A stretch of 48,114 nt of DNA. Source: Nitrosovibrio sp. Nv4. GTDB taxonomy: Bacteria; Pseudomonadota; Alphaproteobacteria; Acetobacterales; Acetobacteraceae. The stretch is from NCBI GenBank assembly GCA_943330455.2, contig CALQHT020000007.1, forward strand, positions 1-48,114, in the 5' to 3' direction. The notes under the pieces were generated by a model. That model did not search any database, was not told where the DNA came from, and worked only from the letters and a program-made list of their open reading frames with translations. Positions 27,942 to 37,176 of this stretch are shown here, in pieces (within the stretch, counting starts at the first letter, position 1; the number at the start of each line of letters is the position of its first letter). The position numbers were made by a program, and so were the translations under genes.

Positions 27942-29753
27942 TCACTCGGCCGCTTTCAGCATGGGGGTTGGGGCGGCGCCGCCGATGGCGCCTTCGCCGA
28001 TGCGGGTGACCAACTCGTCTGTGAAGACACGCATGTCCGCGGTCACGTCGCGGATCCGGGTCAACAGATAGTTGTAGCCAAACAGCGCGGGGATCGCGAC
28101 GCCGAGACCGGCGACCGTGGCCGCCAGAGCCGCCGCGATGCCGGGCGCGATCGCGTTGACGTTCACGTCACCCGCGGCGGCAACCGCCGCGAAGGTGACC
28201 ATAACGCCGATCACCGTGCCCAGCAGACCGATGAACGGCCCACCGGCGATGGCGATGGTCAGCAGGACCATGCCACGGTTCAGCTTTTGCCCTTCGAACG
28301 TAAGCTGGGCGTCGATCGCGGCGCGGATCGAGGCAAGGGATGGATCGGACAGATTGCCGGCGCGCTGGAGGCCACCGCGGATCTCCAGTTCCTCCAGCGC
28401 CACACGGAAACTGTGATACAGCGACGACTTGCGGACCTGTCGGCGAAAGGCCGGATCGTCCAAACCGTCGATGGCCGCGAAGCCACGCAGGCCGGCGCGC
28501 GCCAGGGCGTCACGAAAAGCCTGACGGAAACGGCGATTGGCTCGACCGGTTGCATTCAGATACAGCGTCTTGGAGATGAACAGCCACCAAGTCAGCGGCG
28601 CCATCACCACGCAAATGCCGATGACCGCCCAGGCGTCATGGGTCAGATTGCGTGCTATGATGCCGAAATGACCCGTGCCGAAGACGGAACCTTCCTCCGG
28701 CACATCGAAGCGCACCAGGTCTGAACGCGGACCTTCGCCGCGCACCGCAACCATGAACCAGGCCGCCCCTCGCGCGGCCTTGCTGACGCGAAGATTGTCG
28801 ACCAGGCCTATGAAGCCGTCGCTCGATTGCTCCCCCTCGGCGACCACCTTGTTGCCGAGGGTCGCGGCACCGGTCATGGCGGGCAAGGTCGCGGAGAGGC
28901 TGCCGCGCGGTACCGCATCGACGTACAGCGTCATGATGTCGCCGGAGGCCACCATCGCCAGATGACGCCAGGATTCCGCGGGCACCGCGGGGTCCGGTTC
29001 CGAGCGTTGCGTACCGGCGGCACTGACGACCTCCAGATACGGTACGCCGTCTTCTAGCCCCAGTGTCAGGGCATCGTCACCGTTGCGCGCCTGGTACAAC
29101 ACGCCGGTCATCTTGCCTTCGGCACGGAACCACAAGGAGATCGTGGCCTTCCCGCCGGCATCCCACCCAAGGGTCGGGCTGGCAGGGATGCGCACGGCGG
29201 TGGTGCCGTCGAAGCGCTGGCCGAATCCGACCAGGCCGTCGTCGCGTTTGGCGGTGCTGAGCGCGTGGGTCGCGTAACCGGTTGAATCACGCGGTGCGAC
29301 GCCATCTTCGCCAAAATTGTAGGCCAGCACTGTCTCGGTGTCGAAGGTGGCGCGCGCCTCGGCCGCGGGCGGGGCATTTTTGTTGCCCCAGTAGATGTAG
29401 AATGCGGTGCCGCCGCCGCCGATCGTCAACTGCGACACATCGACCCAGGCCAGTCCGACCTGATCGACAAGACTGTCGAACCGCTCGATCTGAAACTTGA
29501 GCGGCGTGCGGTCGTCACCGGCGACGAAGCGCAGGTCGGAGCCGTCTTCCTTGGCGGTGTTGAAGTTGAACACGCCCTGGTGCAACCGCACCAGAACCCG
29601 CGTGCGGCCCACATCCACCAGTTCGGCCGGGGCTCCGTCGGGCGCGGCGCCGACCACCACCCGCATGCGATAGGCCCAGGCATCGTCCCACCAGGCCAGT
29701 GCGGGGGAAGACAACGCGAGCAGGAATACGGCAAGCAACGGCACGATCCTCAT
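27942..29753 (-). CDS. DUF2341 / LamG-like domain fused to MotA/TolQ/ExbB proton channel
   Basis: A 603-residue fusion. A signal peptide (VPLLAVFLLALSSPALA) is followed by DUF2341 (WWDDAWAYRMRVVVG, then VNLTIGGGG-like strands and FYIYWGNKNAPP). A LamG/concanavalin-like domain follows at about residues 150-320 (KATISLWFRAEGKMTGVLY, RHLAMVASGDIMTLYVD). A membrane segment near 375-395 (WAVIGICVVMAPLTWWLFI) precedes the ExbB core with GGPFIGLLGTVIGVMVTF and the C-terminal GIAAALAATVAGLGVAIPAL. An ordinary ExbB is about 240 residues, so 350 extra periplasmic residues are added. ATG 29753 lies 3 bp after the TpsB stop. Confidence 0.93.
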   Translation of the reverse strand: MRIVPLLAVFLLALSSPALAWWDDAWAYRMRVVVGAAPDGAPAELVDVGRTRVLVRLHQGVFNFNTAKEDGSDLRFVAGDDRTPLKFQIERFDSLVDQVGLAWVDVSQLTIGGGGTAFYIYWGNKNAPPAAEARATFDTETVLAYNFGEDGVAPRDSTGYATHALSTAKRDDGLVGFGQRFDGTTAVRIPASPTLGWDAGGKATISLWFRAEGKMTGVLYQARNGDDALTLGLEDGVPYLEVVSAAGTQRSEPDPAVPAESWRHLAMVASGDIMTLYVDAVPRGSLSATLPAMTGAATLGNKVVAEGEQSSDGFIGLVDNLRVSKAARGAAWFMVAVRGEGPRSDLVRFDVPEEGSVFGTGHFGIIARNLTHDAWAVIGICVVMAPLTWWLFISKTLYLNATGRANRRFRQAFRDALARAGLRGFAAIDGLDDPAFRRQVRKSSLYHSFRVALEELEIRGGLQRAGNLSDPSLASIRAAIDAQLTFEGQKLNRGMVLLTIAIAGGPFIGLLGTVIGVMVTFAAVAAAGDVNVNAIAPGIAAALAATVAGLGVAIPALFGYNYLLTRIRDVTADMRVFTDELVTRIGEGAIGGAAPTPMLKAAE

Positions 29754-29756
29754 CAA

Positions 29757-31379
29757 TCAGAAACCTCCCCAGAGACGAAACAGCAGACGCAGGCTGCCGG
29801 CGCGGGATCCCGGACCCTCCGCGAGCACGGCGGCCCCGTCGACGGCCGCGTTCAGGTTATCGAACAGTTTCGCACGTGCACCGACCCCGGCAGACCCCAT
29901 GGAATAGGAACGGGTCTGCTGCGGCAGCGCGTAGTTCAACCCGCCGGCGCCACCGTCCAGGAACCCGTGAAACCGCAACTCGTTCACCGGCCGGCCAACC
30001 AGGTGGGCCACCGACGGGGTGCGGATTTCGGTCTGGATCGAGGCTCCGTAATCGACCAGTGCCGCGGCCTCGTAGTAGCCACGCACCGTATCGACACCGC
30101 CGATCGCGTATTGCTCGTTGGCGACCAGCGCATCGGGCGAATACTGGGTCAGGGTGCGGAACCAGAGTTGCCAGTCATCCGCCAGGCGCTGGGTGTGGGT
30201 CACGTCCCCGCGCAGCACGAAGAAGGATGCGGTCGCATCGGCGCGCTTGCGGGTGAAGGTCGCGTCGCTGGAGCCAAGACCGCGCACGTTGAACGAGGCG
30301 GTGATGCCGAATTCGGAGTCGAATTGTTCTCCGGACAGGCTTGCCTGATAGGCGGTGACGAACGGATAGTAGGTGATCGGGATCGACAGCGCGGCGGCGG
30401 TCTGCGTTTCGCCCGGAACGCCTTCCAGATAGGATTTGCGGTCCATGCCAATGGCAAGGCTGTGATTGAAGCCGGCACCGCCGCCGCCAAGCGGCAGGAT
30501 GCCACGGGTGCCGACCGTCGTGCCGCGGCCGATGACGCTGCCGTTGAAGGCCGCGAGATTACTGTCGGACCAGACGAAGCTGGTGAGTACTGACGCCGCG
30601 CTGCTCGGCACGCGCCACAGGTAGGAGCCCATGGCCACCGTGCCGTCGGAGGTTCGTTGTGGTGCCGTCTGGAACCAGGCACTGACCGTATCGCCGCGCT
30701 GCCAGAGGTTTTCGTATCGGAGCGATGTGTTGGCGCGCAGCGGCGTGGTGCCACGCACCTGGCGATTGTTCAGTTCCGCTGTGGCATGGAACGGCAGCCG
30801 GTCCTCGACGCGCAGCGTGACATCGACGGTATCGGGATCTCGCCCGGGCACCAGTTCCGGCACCACCCTTCGGTCGGGCTGGCGGTTCAGCGCGACGATG
30901 TCACGCTGCAAGTCCTGTGTGCGCGGCACGGTTCCTTCGGCGACCGAGGGGGCAGCCTCTCGCACCGCGCGCGGTGAGTGATATTGCGCGCCGGCCACGC
31001 GCAGGCGACCGACCGGGCGTTCCACCACGCGCAGATTGACGATCCCGTCATTGACGCGCTGGCGTGGCAACTCCACCGAGACGGTGGGATAGCCCGCGCG
31101 ATTATAGGCCTCCTCCAACGCGTCCCGCGCCTTTTCGATATCGGCGGCGGTCTTGCCCAAGCCGACATGCGGCAGCACCACCTCTTCAATCGTGCTTGAT
31201 GAAAGCACGGTGTTGCCGATCACCCGGATTTCCAGCACGGGAAACCGCGGGCCTTCCTGCGCGATCGCGGGAAGCGACAGCAGCAGCCCGGGCAGACCGA
31301 GCAGCATGAGACGACGCAGGCAGCCAGCGAAACCGTTCGACGTATGGTCATTCGGAGAGGATCGGCGAGCGGTTTGCAT
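29757..31379 (-). CDS. TpsB outer-membrane transporter (ShlB/FhaC/HecB family)
   Basis: About 540 residues. A signal peptide (LMLLGLPGLLLSLPAIAQ) is followed by a POTRA domain (FPVLEIRVIGNTVLSSSTIE, then VGLGKTAADIEKARDALEEA) and a second POTRA region. A beta-barrel completes the protein, with the diagnostic VRGY tetrad in YAIGGVDTVRGYYEAA and C-terminal LRLLFRLWGGF ending in Phe. It secretes a TpsA exoprotein across the outer membrane. The start is uncertain: ATG 31379 gives a long n-region, ATG 31310 a short one, and the frame is open to 31589. Its likely TpsA partner is 14 kb away at 45953, on the opposite strand. Confidence 0.92.
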   Translation of the reverse strand: MQTARRSSPNDHTSNGFAGCLRRLMLLGLPGLLLSLPAIAQEGPRFPVLEIRVIGNTVLSSSTIEEVVLPHVGLGKTAADIEKARDALEEAYNRAGYPTVSVELPRQRVNDGIVNLRVVERPVGRLRVAGAQYHSPRAVREAAPSVAEGTVPRTQDLQRDIVALNRQPDRRVVPELVPGRDPDTVDVTLRVEDRLPFHATAELNNRQVRGTTPLRANTSLRYENLWQRGDTVSAWFQTAPQRTSDGTVAMGSYLWRVPSSAASVLTSFVWSDSNLAAFNGSVIGRGTTVGTRGILPLGGGGAGFNHSLAIGMDRKSYLEGVPGETQTAAALSIPITYYPFVTAYQASLSGEQFDSEFGITASFNVRGLGSSDATFTRKRADATASFFVLRGDVTHTQRLADDWQLWFRTLTQYSPDALVANEQYAIGGVDTVRGYYEAAALVDYGASIQTEIRTPSVAHLVGRPVNELRFHGFLDGGAGGLNYALPQQTRSYSMGSAGVGARAKLFDNLNAAVDGAAVLAEGPGSRAGSLRLLFRLWGGF

Positions 31380-31637
31380 CGGCCTGACATGCCACAGCGC
31401 CCGCGTCCGTAAACCTTGAGAATGATGAAAGTTACGTGTCATGCAGAGTGCCCGGACAGATACCCCGGATCGAGGCATCGTCGATAGGTGATCGGACACT
31501 TGGCATTCCTTTGATTTTGCACGCTGCCGCCACACAAACCTCGCGCGCAACCCGGTCGCCGGCAGGGGCGAGCGGGATCGAAGAGTCACCCGTCGGCGGA
31601 TCGGCCAGGTGCCGTCAACCAGAAGCAGGAACGGGAA

Positions 31638-31663
31638 GCGGCCGCCTGTCGCCAGGCGGCCGC
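31638..31663 (-). terminator. Perfect GC-rich hairpin after the PstS-like gene
   Basis: GCGGCCGCCTG (31638-31648) and CAGGCGGCCGC (31653-31663) pair perfectly around a TCGC loop, 32 bases after the PstS-like stop. In the minus direction the following bases are TTCCCGTTCC, only weakly T-rich. It probably ends or attenuates the PstS-like transcript. The rest of the 31380-31694 gap shows no gene. Confidence 0.6.
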
Positions 31664-31694
31664 CCCTTGCCGAGTTAGCCCAGATCAGGAGCGA

Positions 31695-33398
31695 TCAGGC
31701 GCCGTCGGTGCACACGCCGCCGACCGGAGCCGTGCGGATGCGCAGCGGGCTGGTGCCGCCGTTCAGGAAGTTGGTCTGAATAGCGAGACGTGTCGCGGTC
31801 GGCATCGGAACCAGTCCGGACGCCAGCGCGATTGTGTTGACAGATGTCGGACGCTTGTAGAACCAGTTCAGGTAGCCCTGCGTCGCCTCGCTCGCGGTGT
31901 TGTTGGCGATCAGTGTGCGCACCGTGTTGTTGGCATAGCAGGTATAGACCATGAAGTTGGTCGTACCGACGATCGGATAGGCCAGCGGGATCGATGCCGG
32001 CGGCAGCGCGATCGGGTTCACCACGGGCCCGCCACCATCGACGTAGATGCCTTCCGGACGTCCGACCCACTTGAAGGGGTTCGTCTTGTCAGCCCCGGTC
32101 GGCGCCGGCAACGCACCCAGCGCAAGCTGCGTGGCCGTGGTCGTCGGCGCAATCCAGTTGCCGGCCGCGTTCTGCAGGTTGGCGGTATGCAGGCCAAGCG
32201 CGGCGAAGGCTGGGTTGCTGACAGTCGCGGCCGGCAGAACGAAGTCCGGTGACAAATAACCGATCGTGCCGTTCTGGACGGTCAGCGCCGCGCCTGTAAC
32301 GGTCGGCGGCGGCAGCGGAATGTCGGTGCCATTGCCAGCGACGCAGTTGGCCACGCCTTCGTTGCCGCGGCCGCGCATCCAGGTGCCCGCCAGGAACGTG
32401 TTGGTGGAGGCGACGCAGGTGCCGGTGGTGCCGCTGCTGTTCGTCGCCATGCCGGGGAAGCCCTGGCTGAAGCCGGCCGAGAGGTTGCTCGGGTTGCTCG
32501 CGTTCAGGATCGCGGCGGTGACCGTCGCGCCCCAATGGGTTTCGCACGCGGCGCGCAGATGGCGGGTGAACAGGGCGGTGGTGCCGCTGTTGTCGTCACG
32601 GACGGCGACCTTGATCGGCACCGACCAGGACGCTACCGGCGTGAAGTCGTTCGCGGCACGCAGCGACACGCCGTTGTTCAGGGCGGTCAGTTTCGGGTCG
32701 TTCCAGTTGGTGATCTGGCCCGAGAAAATCTTGCAGTAAGCCTCGGCGTCCAACCGCAACCCGCCGGTCGAACGGAAATTCTGCACATTGAACCGGTAAC
32801 GAATCACGGTGCCGGAGGTAGCACGGCGCATCTTATACACCGGGTCATAGGCGATGGTGACCGGGGTGCCCAGCGCCGGGATCTGGATCATTGGGCCATA
32901 GGACGCGCGCGGGTTTGCGAACTGGGTCGCTCCGGACGGCGCCACGCCGGCGGCCGCCAGCGACTGGCCGGCCGAAAGCGGGCTTCCCGAACCACCCGCG
33001 GGATTGTCATAGAGAGCGATCTGGGCCTGGGTCAGCGCGGCGTCGCTGTGACCGATATGCAGCGGACCGGCGGGCTGGCCGCTGCCGAGCTGGGCGCGGG
33101 AATGCGAGAAGAACGCGCGCTGTCCGCCGCCGGAGCCGACCGAACCCTGATTGATGCTGATGTCGGTGTGCGCGCGCGCCGTGCAGCCCGTCGGCAGGGC
33201 GGTGGTGCCGTCGGTTGGCAGACCGAAGCAATTGAACAGGTTGCGATAGGCCGGCGACGGCAGGCTCGCGCCGCCGGTGTTGAGCTGCGTGACGCTGCCA
33301 TTGCCGTCATAGGAATTGGTGGTGTTGCTCTGCGCCTGGGCGGCAGTCGCGCTCACCACCGCCGCCACGGCCAGCAGGCCGATGCGAAAGGTGTTCAT
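31695..33398 (-). CDS. PstS/DING-like substrate-binding exported protein
   Basis: A 567-residue exported protein, longer than usual PstS (about 350). A signal peptide (RIGLLAVAAVVSATAAQAQ) is followed by PstS-type segments: TGGASLPSPAYRNLF (phosphate loop start), IGHSDAALTQAQ, CKIFSGQITNWNDPKLTAL, VAVRDDNSGTTALFTRHLRA, NGTIGYLSPDFV and YPIVGTTNFMVYTCYANN. Eight cysteines occur in the mature part, which suggests disulfides and an extracellular life. No ABC permease or ATPase is adjacent. It is divergent from gspE, so it is a candidate T2SS cargo by analogy to DING/LapA-type proteins of Pseudomonas (inference). The start follows AGAGAGACAGAGACC. Confidence 0.85.
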   Translation of the reverse strand: MNTFRIGLLAVAAVVSATAAQAQSNTTNSYDGNGSVTQLNTGGASLPSPAYRNLFNCFGLPTDGTTALPTGCTARAHTDISINQGSVGSGGGQRAFFSHSRAQLGSGQPAGPLHIGHSDAALTQAQIALYDNPAGGSGSPLSAGQSLAAAGVAPSGATQFANPRASYGPMIQIPALGTPVTIAYDPVYKMRRATSGTVIRYRFNVQNFRSTGGLRLDAEAYCKIFSGQITNWNDPKLTALNNGVSLRAANDFTPVASWSVPIKVAVRDDNSGTTALFTRHLRAACETHWGATVTAAILNASNPSNLSAGFSQGFPGMATNSSGTTGTCVASTNTFLAGTWMRGRGNEGVANCVAGNGTDIPLPPPTVTGAALTVQNGTIGYLSPDFVLPAATVSNPAFAALGLHTANLQNAAGNWIAPTTTATQLALGALPAPTGADKTNPFKWVGRPEGIYVDGGGPVVNPIALPPASIPLAYPIVGTTNFMVYTCYANNTVRTLIANNTASEATQGYLNWFYKRPTSVNTIALASGLVPMPTATRLAIQTNFLNGGTSPLRIRTAPVGGVCTDGA

Positions 33399-33582
33399 GG
33401 TCTCTGTCTCTCTCCTGATGGACATTCGAGGCCTTGCCCCACCGCCTGCCCCGCAGGATTCAAAAAGAATCACGCTGCAACTCGGAAAAGTATCCCGAGC
33501 GTCAGGCTTGAGGAGTGTTCGGCCAGCCGGGTGGTAAAGACCGGGCGGAGTCGGAGCAAATGAAGCTATCCGTAAAGTTATT

Positions 33583-33675
33583 TGACAATCCCGATTAATA
33601 GATTCTTGGGCATGTAGGATCAGAATTGACATCTCTCCGGGCGTGTATGACAGGACCAAGCACGGTTCTATGACA
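33583..33675 (-). promoter_or_regulatory. Four helically phased TGTCA sites (PhoB-box-like array)
   Basis: On the minus strand TGTCA occurs at 33675-33671, 33652-33648, 33631-33627 and 33587-33583. Spacings are 23, 21 and 44 bases, close to multiples of 22 and so to two or four 11-bp repeats as used by PhoB. The second copy reads CTGTCAT, the Pho-box half-site consensus. They lie 185-277 bases upstream of the PstS-like start and 116-208 upstream of gspE. The spacing is seen; PhoB binding is inference. Confidence 0.4.
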
Positions 33676-33687
33676 TTCTCATGAAAT
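33670..33687 (+). promoter_or_regulatory. Shared motif ATGACAnnnTCATGAAAT upstream of gspE
   Basis: ATGACATTCTCATGAAAT lies 104 bases before ATG 33791. The same pattern, with 15 of 18 bases identical, occurs at 45853-45870 before tpsA. It lies in an A/T-richer pocket of the divergent 392-bp gap 33399-33790, which holds no gene. It may bind a common regulator of both operons. Confidence 0.5.
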
Positions 33688-33790
33688 ATGAAGATCGTAT
33701 TTGCAATATCTTCACACAGACATGGCTAGATCGTGTAAAGGGCGCTTTACGACTTTGCGGGCCACCGCCCGCCGTGCGATAGCGCCGCCC

Positions 33791-35482
33791 ATGAGTGACA
33801 TCAGGCAACCCACCCTCGACCAGATCCTCGTGGCCCAGCGTTGCCTCACACCGGAGGCAGCGGACCGTGCGATGCGACTGTGCCAGGACGGCCATGATCG
33901 GCTCGACCGAATCCTGACCCGGTTGGGTCTGATCACCGAGCGCACCCTGGCCGAAGCGCTGGCAGCGCATACCGAGCTGCCGCTGTTCACCGCCGACGCG
34001 TTCCCCACCGCCCCGGTCCTGCCGGCCCAGGTCTCGCCGCGCTTTCTGCGCCATCACCGGGTTCTGCCGTTGCGCCACGCCGACGACGAGTTGACGCTCG
34101 CCATGGCCGATCCCTTGGATCGCTGGCCGTTGGAGGCCTTGGCCTACGCGACCGGGGCGCGGGTGCGTGCCGTCGTTGCCGCGTCCGGCGACATTGAAGC
34201 AGCACAGGACCGCCTGTACGGATCCGAACCGAACGCGACCGCCGACGCGGGCACCGGCGACGTGGACGAGGCCGACGCCGAACGCCTGGCCGATGCCGCG
34301 TCGGAAGCGCCGGTCATGCGCATCGTCAACGCGCTGATCGCCCGCGCGGTCGAGGCGCGGGCCTCCGACATCCATCTCGAACCGACCGAGGATCAGCTTC
34401 GCATCCGCCTGCGCATCGACGGCGAGTTGCAGACCATCGAATCGCCGCCAGCGGCCCTGCGCTCCGCCATCGTGTCACGCATCAAGATCATGTCGCGGCT
34501 GGATATCGCCGAACGGCGGCTGGCGCAGGACGGGCGGCTCCGCTTCGCCGTGCGGGGCAAGGACGTGGATTTCCGCGTTTCGACCACGCCGGTCATCCAT
34601 GGCGAAAGCGTGGTGCTGCGCATTCTGGACCGTGGCAGCCTGGTGCTGGAGTTCGACGCGCTGGGCTTCGCCCCGGAGGTGCTGTCGCAGTATCTGGAGA
34701 TCCTGCACCGCCCGCACGGCATCATGCTGGTGACCGGACCGACGGGCAGCGGCAAGACCACGACTCTCTATACATCGCTGGTGGCGCTCAACACCAACCA
34801 GCGCAAGATCCTGACGGTCGAGGATCCGATCGAATATCAGTTGGACGGGATCAATCAGACCCAGGTGAAGCCGCAGATCGGGCTGACCTTCGGGGCCGCG
34901 CTGCGCAGTTTCCTGCGTCAGGATCCCGACATCATGATGGTCGGCGAGATTCGCGACCTCGAAACCGCGCAGATCGCGGTGCAGGCAGCGCTGACCGGCC
35001 ACATGATCCTGTCCACCCTGCATACGAACGACGCCGCCAGCGCGGTGACCCGCCTGCTGGACATGGGCGTCGAACCGTTCCTGATGACCTCGACACTCAA
35101 CGCCGTGGTCGGACAGCGCCTCGTGCGCCGTCTCTGCCCGCATTGCCGGCGTGCGTACCGCCCGGGTGCCAGTGCGATACAGGCGCTGGGGCTCGACCGG
35201 ATCATCCAGGGAAGTGGCAAAGCCGATCCCATCCTGTACGAACCGGTGGGTTGCCGGGAATGCCATCAAGGCTACCGCGGCCGGACCGCGGTCCTCGAAC
35301 TGCTACCCATGACGGAGGATATCGCGCGCCTGGTACTCGCCAGGGCGGAAGCCCGCGCCATCAACGAGGCGGTGGTGGCAGCCGGCATGCGCACCATGCT
35401 GGTCGATGGCATGCACAAGGCGCTGGCCGGGATCACCACACCGGACGAGGTCCTGCGCGTGACGCGGGACAGTGGTTCATGA
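33791..35482 (+). CDS. gspE: Type II secretion ATPase GspE
   Basis: A 563-residue secretion ATPase that powers pseudopilus assembly at the inner membrane. N1E-like domain at residues 1-130, then N2E (ASDIHLEPTEDQLRIRLRID). Walker A is GPTGSGKTTTLYTSL at about 316-324, the Asp box is TVEDPIEYQLDGI, Walker B is LRQDPDIMMVGEIRDLETAQ, and the His box is THMILSTLHTND-like. A four-cysteine zinc site (CPHC near residue 449, then CRECHQGYRGRTAV) is characteristic of GspE. ATG 33791 is chosen before MSDIRQPT; the ribosome-binding site is weak and an ATG at 33722 is possible. GspF begins within the last codons. Confidence 0.96.
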   Translation: MSDIRQPTLDQILVAQRCLTPEAADRAMRLCQDGHDRLDRILTRLGLITERTLAEALAAHTELPLFTADAFPTAPVLPAQVSPRFLRHHRVLPLRHADDELTLAMADPLDRWPLEALAYATGARVRAVVAASGDIEAAQDRLYGSEPNATADAGTGDVDEADAERLADAASEAPVMRIVNALIARAVEARASDIHLEPTEDQLRIRLRIDGELQTIESPPAALRSAIVSRIKIMSRLDIAERRLAQDGRLRFAVRGKDVDFRVSTTPVIHGESVVLRILDRGSLVLEFDALGFAPEVLSQYLEILHRPHGIMLVTGPTGSGKTTTLYTSLVALNTNQRKILTVEDPIEYQLDGINQTQVKPQIGLTFGAALRSFLRQDPDIMMVGEIRDLETAQIAVQAALTGHMILSTLHTNDAASAVTRLLDMGVEPFLMTSTLNAVVGQRLVRRLCPHCRRAYRPGASAIQALGLDRIIQGSGKADPILYEPVGCRECHQGYRGRTAVLELLPMTEDIARLVLARAEARAINEAVVAAGMRTMLVDGMHKALAGITTPDEVLRVTRDSGS

Positions 35483-36696
35483 CCCGGTTCCGCTACCGCG
35501 CGGTCGCGCAGGGTGGGGAATTGACGACCGGCTTCGTCGAGGCGGCCGGGCGCCCCGAAGCGCTGGAGCGGCTGCGCCGGATGGGCCTGCTGCCAGTCGA
35601 GGCCGAACCCGGCGAGGGCAATGCCGTCCCATGGTATCGCCGCGAAATCGGCCGGCGCAGTGGACCCAACGCCCAGGGCGTGGCGACCTTGGTCGAGGAA
35701 CTCGCAGTCCTGCTGGATGCCGGCCTGCCGCTGGATCGCGCGCTTGCCATCCTGGAGGCAGAGGCGGAACACAAGGCATTGCGGCCGGTGCTGGAGGATG
35801 TGCTGGAACGGGTGCGCTCCGGCACCCCGCTGGCCGAAGCCATGCGGCCGCACCCCAAGGTGTTCGGGCCGATGGCGATCGCTCTGGTCGAGGCGGGCCA
35901 GGCGGCGGGAAATCTGCGGGAAGCATTGGCGAGGCTGGCCGAGATGATGCTGCGCGCCGAACAACTGCGCGAACAGATCCGTTCGGCGCTGATCTACCCG
36001 GTGCTGCTCGTCCTGGCCGCCGGCGGATCGGTGCTGATCCTGCTGGGCATCGTGGTGCCGCAGTTCGAATCCTTTTTCGAAGGCAGTCGCGTGTCGCTGC
36101 CGCTGGCGACCGTGATCGTGATGGGCGCCAGCCGTGGGCTCCGCGATCATGGGATGATCGCGGTCCTGGCGCTGGGGCTTGGCGGTTTCGCGCTGCATCG
36201 CGCCGCTTCCACCCCAACGGGGCGCCGCATGCGCGATCGGGTGCTGCTGCGTCTGCCGCTGCTCGGATCGCTGCTGGCCCGGGTCGAAACCGCGCGCTTT
36301 GCCCGCACCTTGGGCACTTTGCTGGAAAGCGGGGTCGCACTGACCGCCGCCCTGACCATCGCCACGCGGACCTTTCAGAACCAGGTGATCGTCGAAGCCA
36401 TGGCCGAGGTCGGCGAAGCGCTGAAGCAAGGCCGCGGCCTGTCCCGCCCGCTGGAGGCGACAGGCCTCCTGCCGCCGATCGCCATCACCTTCGTCCGCAC
36501 CGGCGAAGAAGCCGGACGCCTCGGCGAGATGCTGGTGCGGCTCGCCGAGGCGCTCGACCGCGAGGTGCGGAAATCGACGCAGCGCCTCATGGCGCTGCTG
36601 GTGCCCATCATCACCATCGTCCTTGGCGTCGTCGTCGCCTTGATCGTCGGCGCCATCCTGAGCGCCATGCTTAGCCTCAACGAATTGGCAGCCTGA
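35479..36696 (+). CDS. gspF: Type II secretion inner-membrane platform protein GspF
   Basis: A 405-residue polytopic protein with two T2SSF domains. It starts FRYRAVAQGGELTTGFVEA. Domain 1 includes LVEELAVLLDAGLPLDRALA, the first membrane helix is LIYPVLLVLAAGGSVLILLG, and domain 2 has ETARFARTLGTLLESGVALT. The C-terminal helix is LVPIITIVLGVVVALIVGAI. It anchors the ATPase and pseudopilus base. ATG 35479 overlaps the gspE stop by 4 bases (ATGA). Confidence 0.96.
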   Translation: MTRFRYRAVAQGGELTTGFVEAAGRPEALERLRRMGLLPVEAEPGEGNAVPWYRREIGRRSGPNAQGVATLVEELAVLLDAGLPLDRALAILEAEAEHKALRPVLEDVLERVRSGTPLAEAMRPHPKVFGPMAIALVEAGQAAGNLREALARLAEMMLRAEQLREQIRSALIYPVLLVLAAGGSVLILLGIVVPQFESFFEGSRVSLPLATVIVMGASRGLRDHGMIAVLALGLGGFALHRAASTPTGRRMRDRVLLRLPLLGSLLARVETARFARTLGTLLESGVALTAALTIATRTFQNQVIVEAMAEVGEALKQGRGLSRPLEATGLLPPIAITFVRTGEEAGRLGEMLVRLAEALDREVRKSTQRLMALLVPIITIVLGVVVALIVGAILSAMLSLNELAA

Positions 36697-36699
36697 CGC

Positions 36700-37176
36700 A
36701 TGTTCCTTCCAGATACGCTTCGACGCCGCTTCCACGCCCGCCTCCACGCCCCTGCCCCGGTCGGACGCCGGTCCGCCGGGTTCACCCTGCTCGAACTGCT
36801 CGTGGTGCTGACGATCCTCGGCCTGCTGGGCGCCATCGCGGTGCCGCAGGTCATGCGCTACCTCGGCACATCGCGCACGCAGACCGCGCGGGTGCAGATC
36901 CAGGCCATCATGTCGAGTCTCGACCTCTACCGGCTCGATACCGGCCGCTATCCGACCGAGCAGGAGGGCCTGAAGTCGCTGATCGAGCGGCCTGGGACCG
37001 CGCAGGGTTGGAACGGGCCCTATCTCAGCCGCCGCAACGGTCTGACCGATCCCTGGGGCAACGCCTATGGATACCGCTCACCCGGGCGCCAGGGCGTTGT
37101 GGACGTGTTCACCCTCGGCTCGGATCGGGCCGAGGGCGGCACCGGGGAGGCTCAGGATGTCGGCAGCTGGCAATAG
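36700..37176 (+). CDS. gspG: Major pseudopilin GspG
   Basis: A 158-residue prepilin. The peptidase cleavage site is SAG/FTLLELLVVLTI, with Glu at mature position 5. The GspG-specific C-terminal part has RYPTEQEGLKSLIERPGTAQ and DPWGNAYGYRSPG with calcium-loop features. The leader is unusually long (about 27 residues) but basic as expected. It begins 3 bases after the gspF stop, and its end overlaps gspH by 20 bases. Confidence 0.96.
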   Translation: MFLPDTLRRRFHARLHAPAPVGRRSAGFTLLELLVVLTILGLLGAIAVPQVMRYLGTSRTQTARVQIQAIMSSLDLYRLDTGRYPTEQEGLKSLIERPGTAQGWNGPYLSRRNGLTDPWGNAYGYRSPGRQGVVDVFTLGSDRAEGGTGEAQDVGSWQ

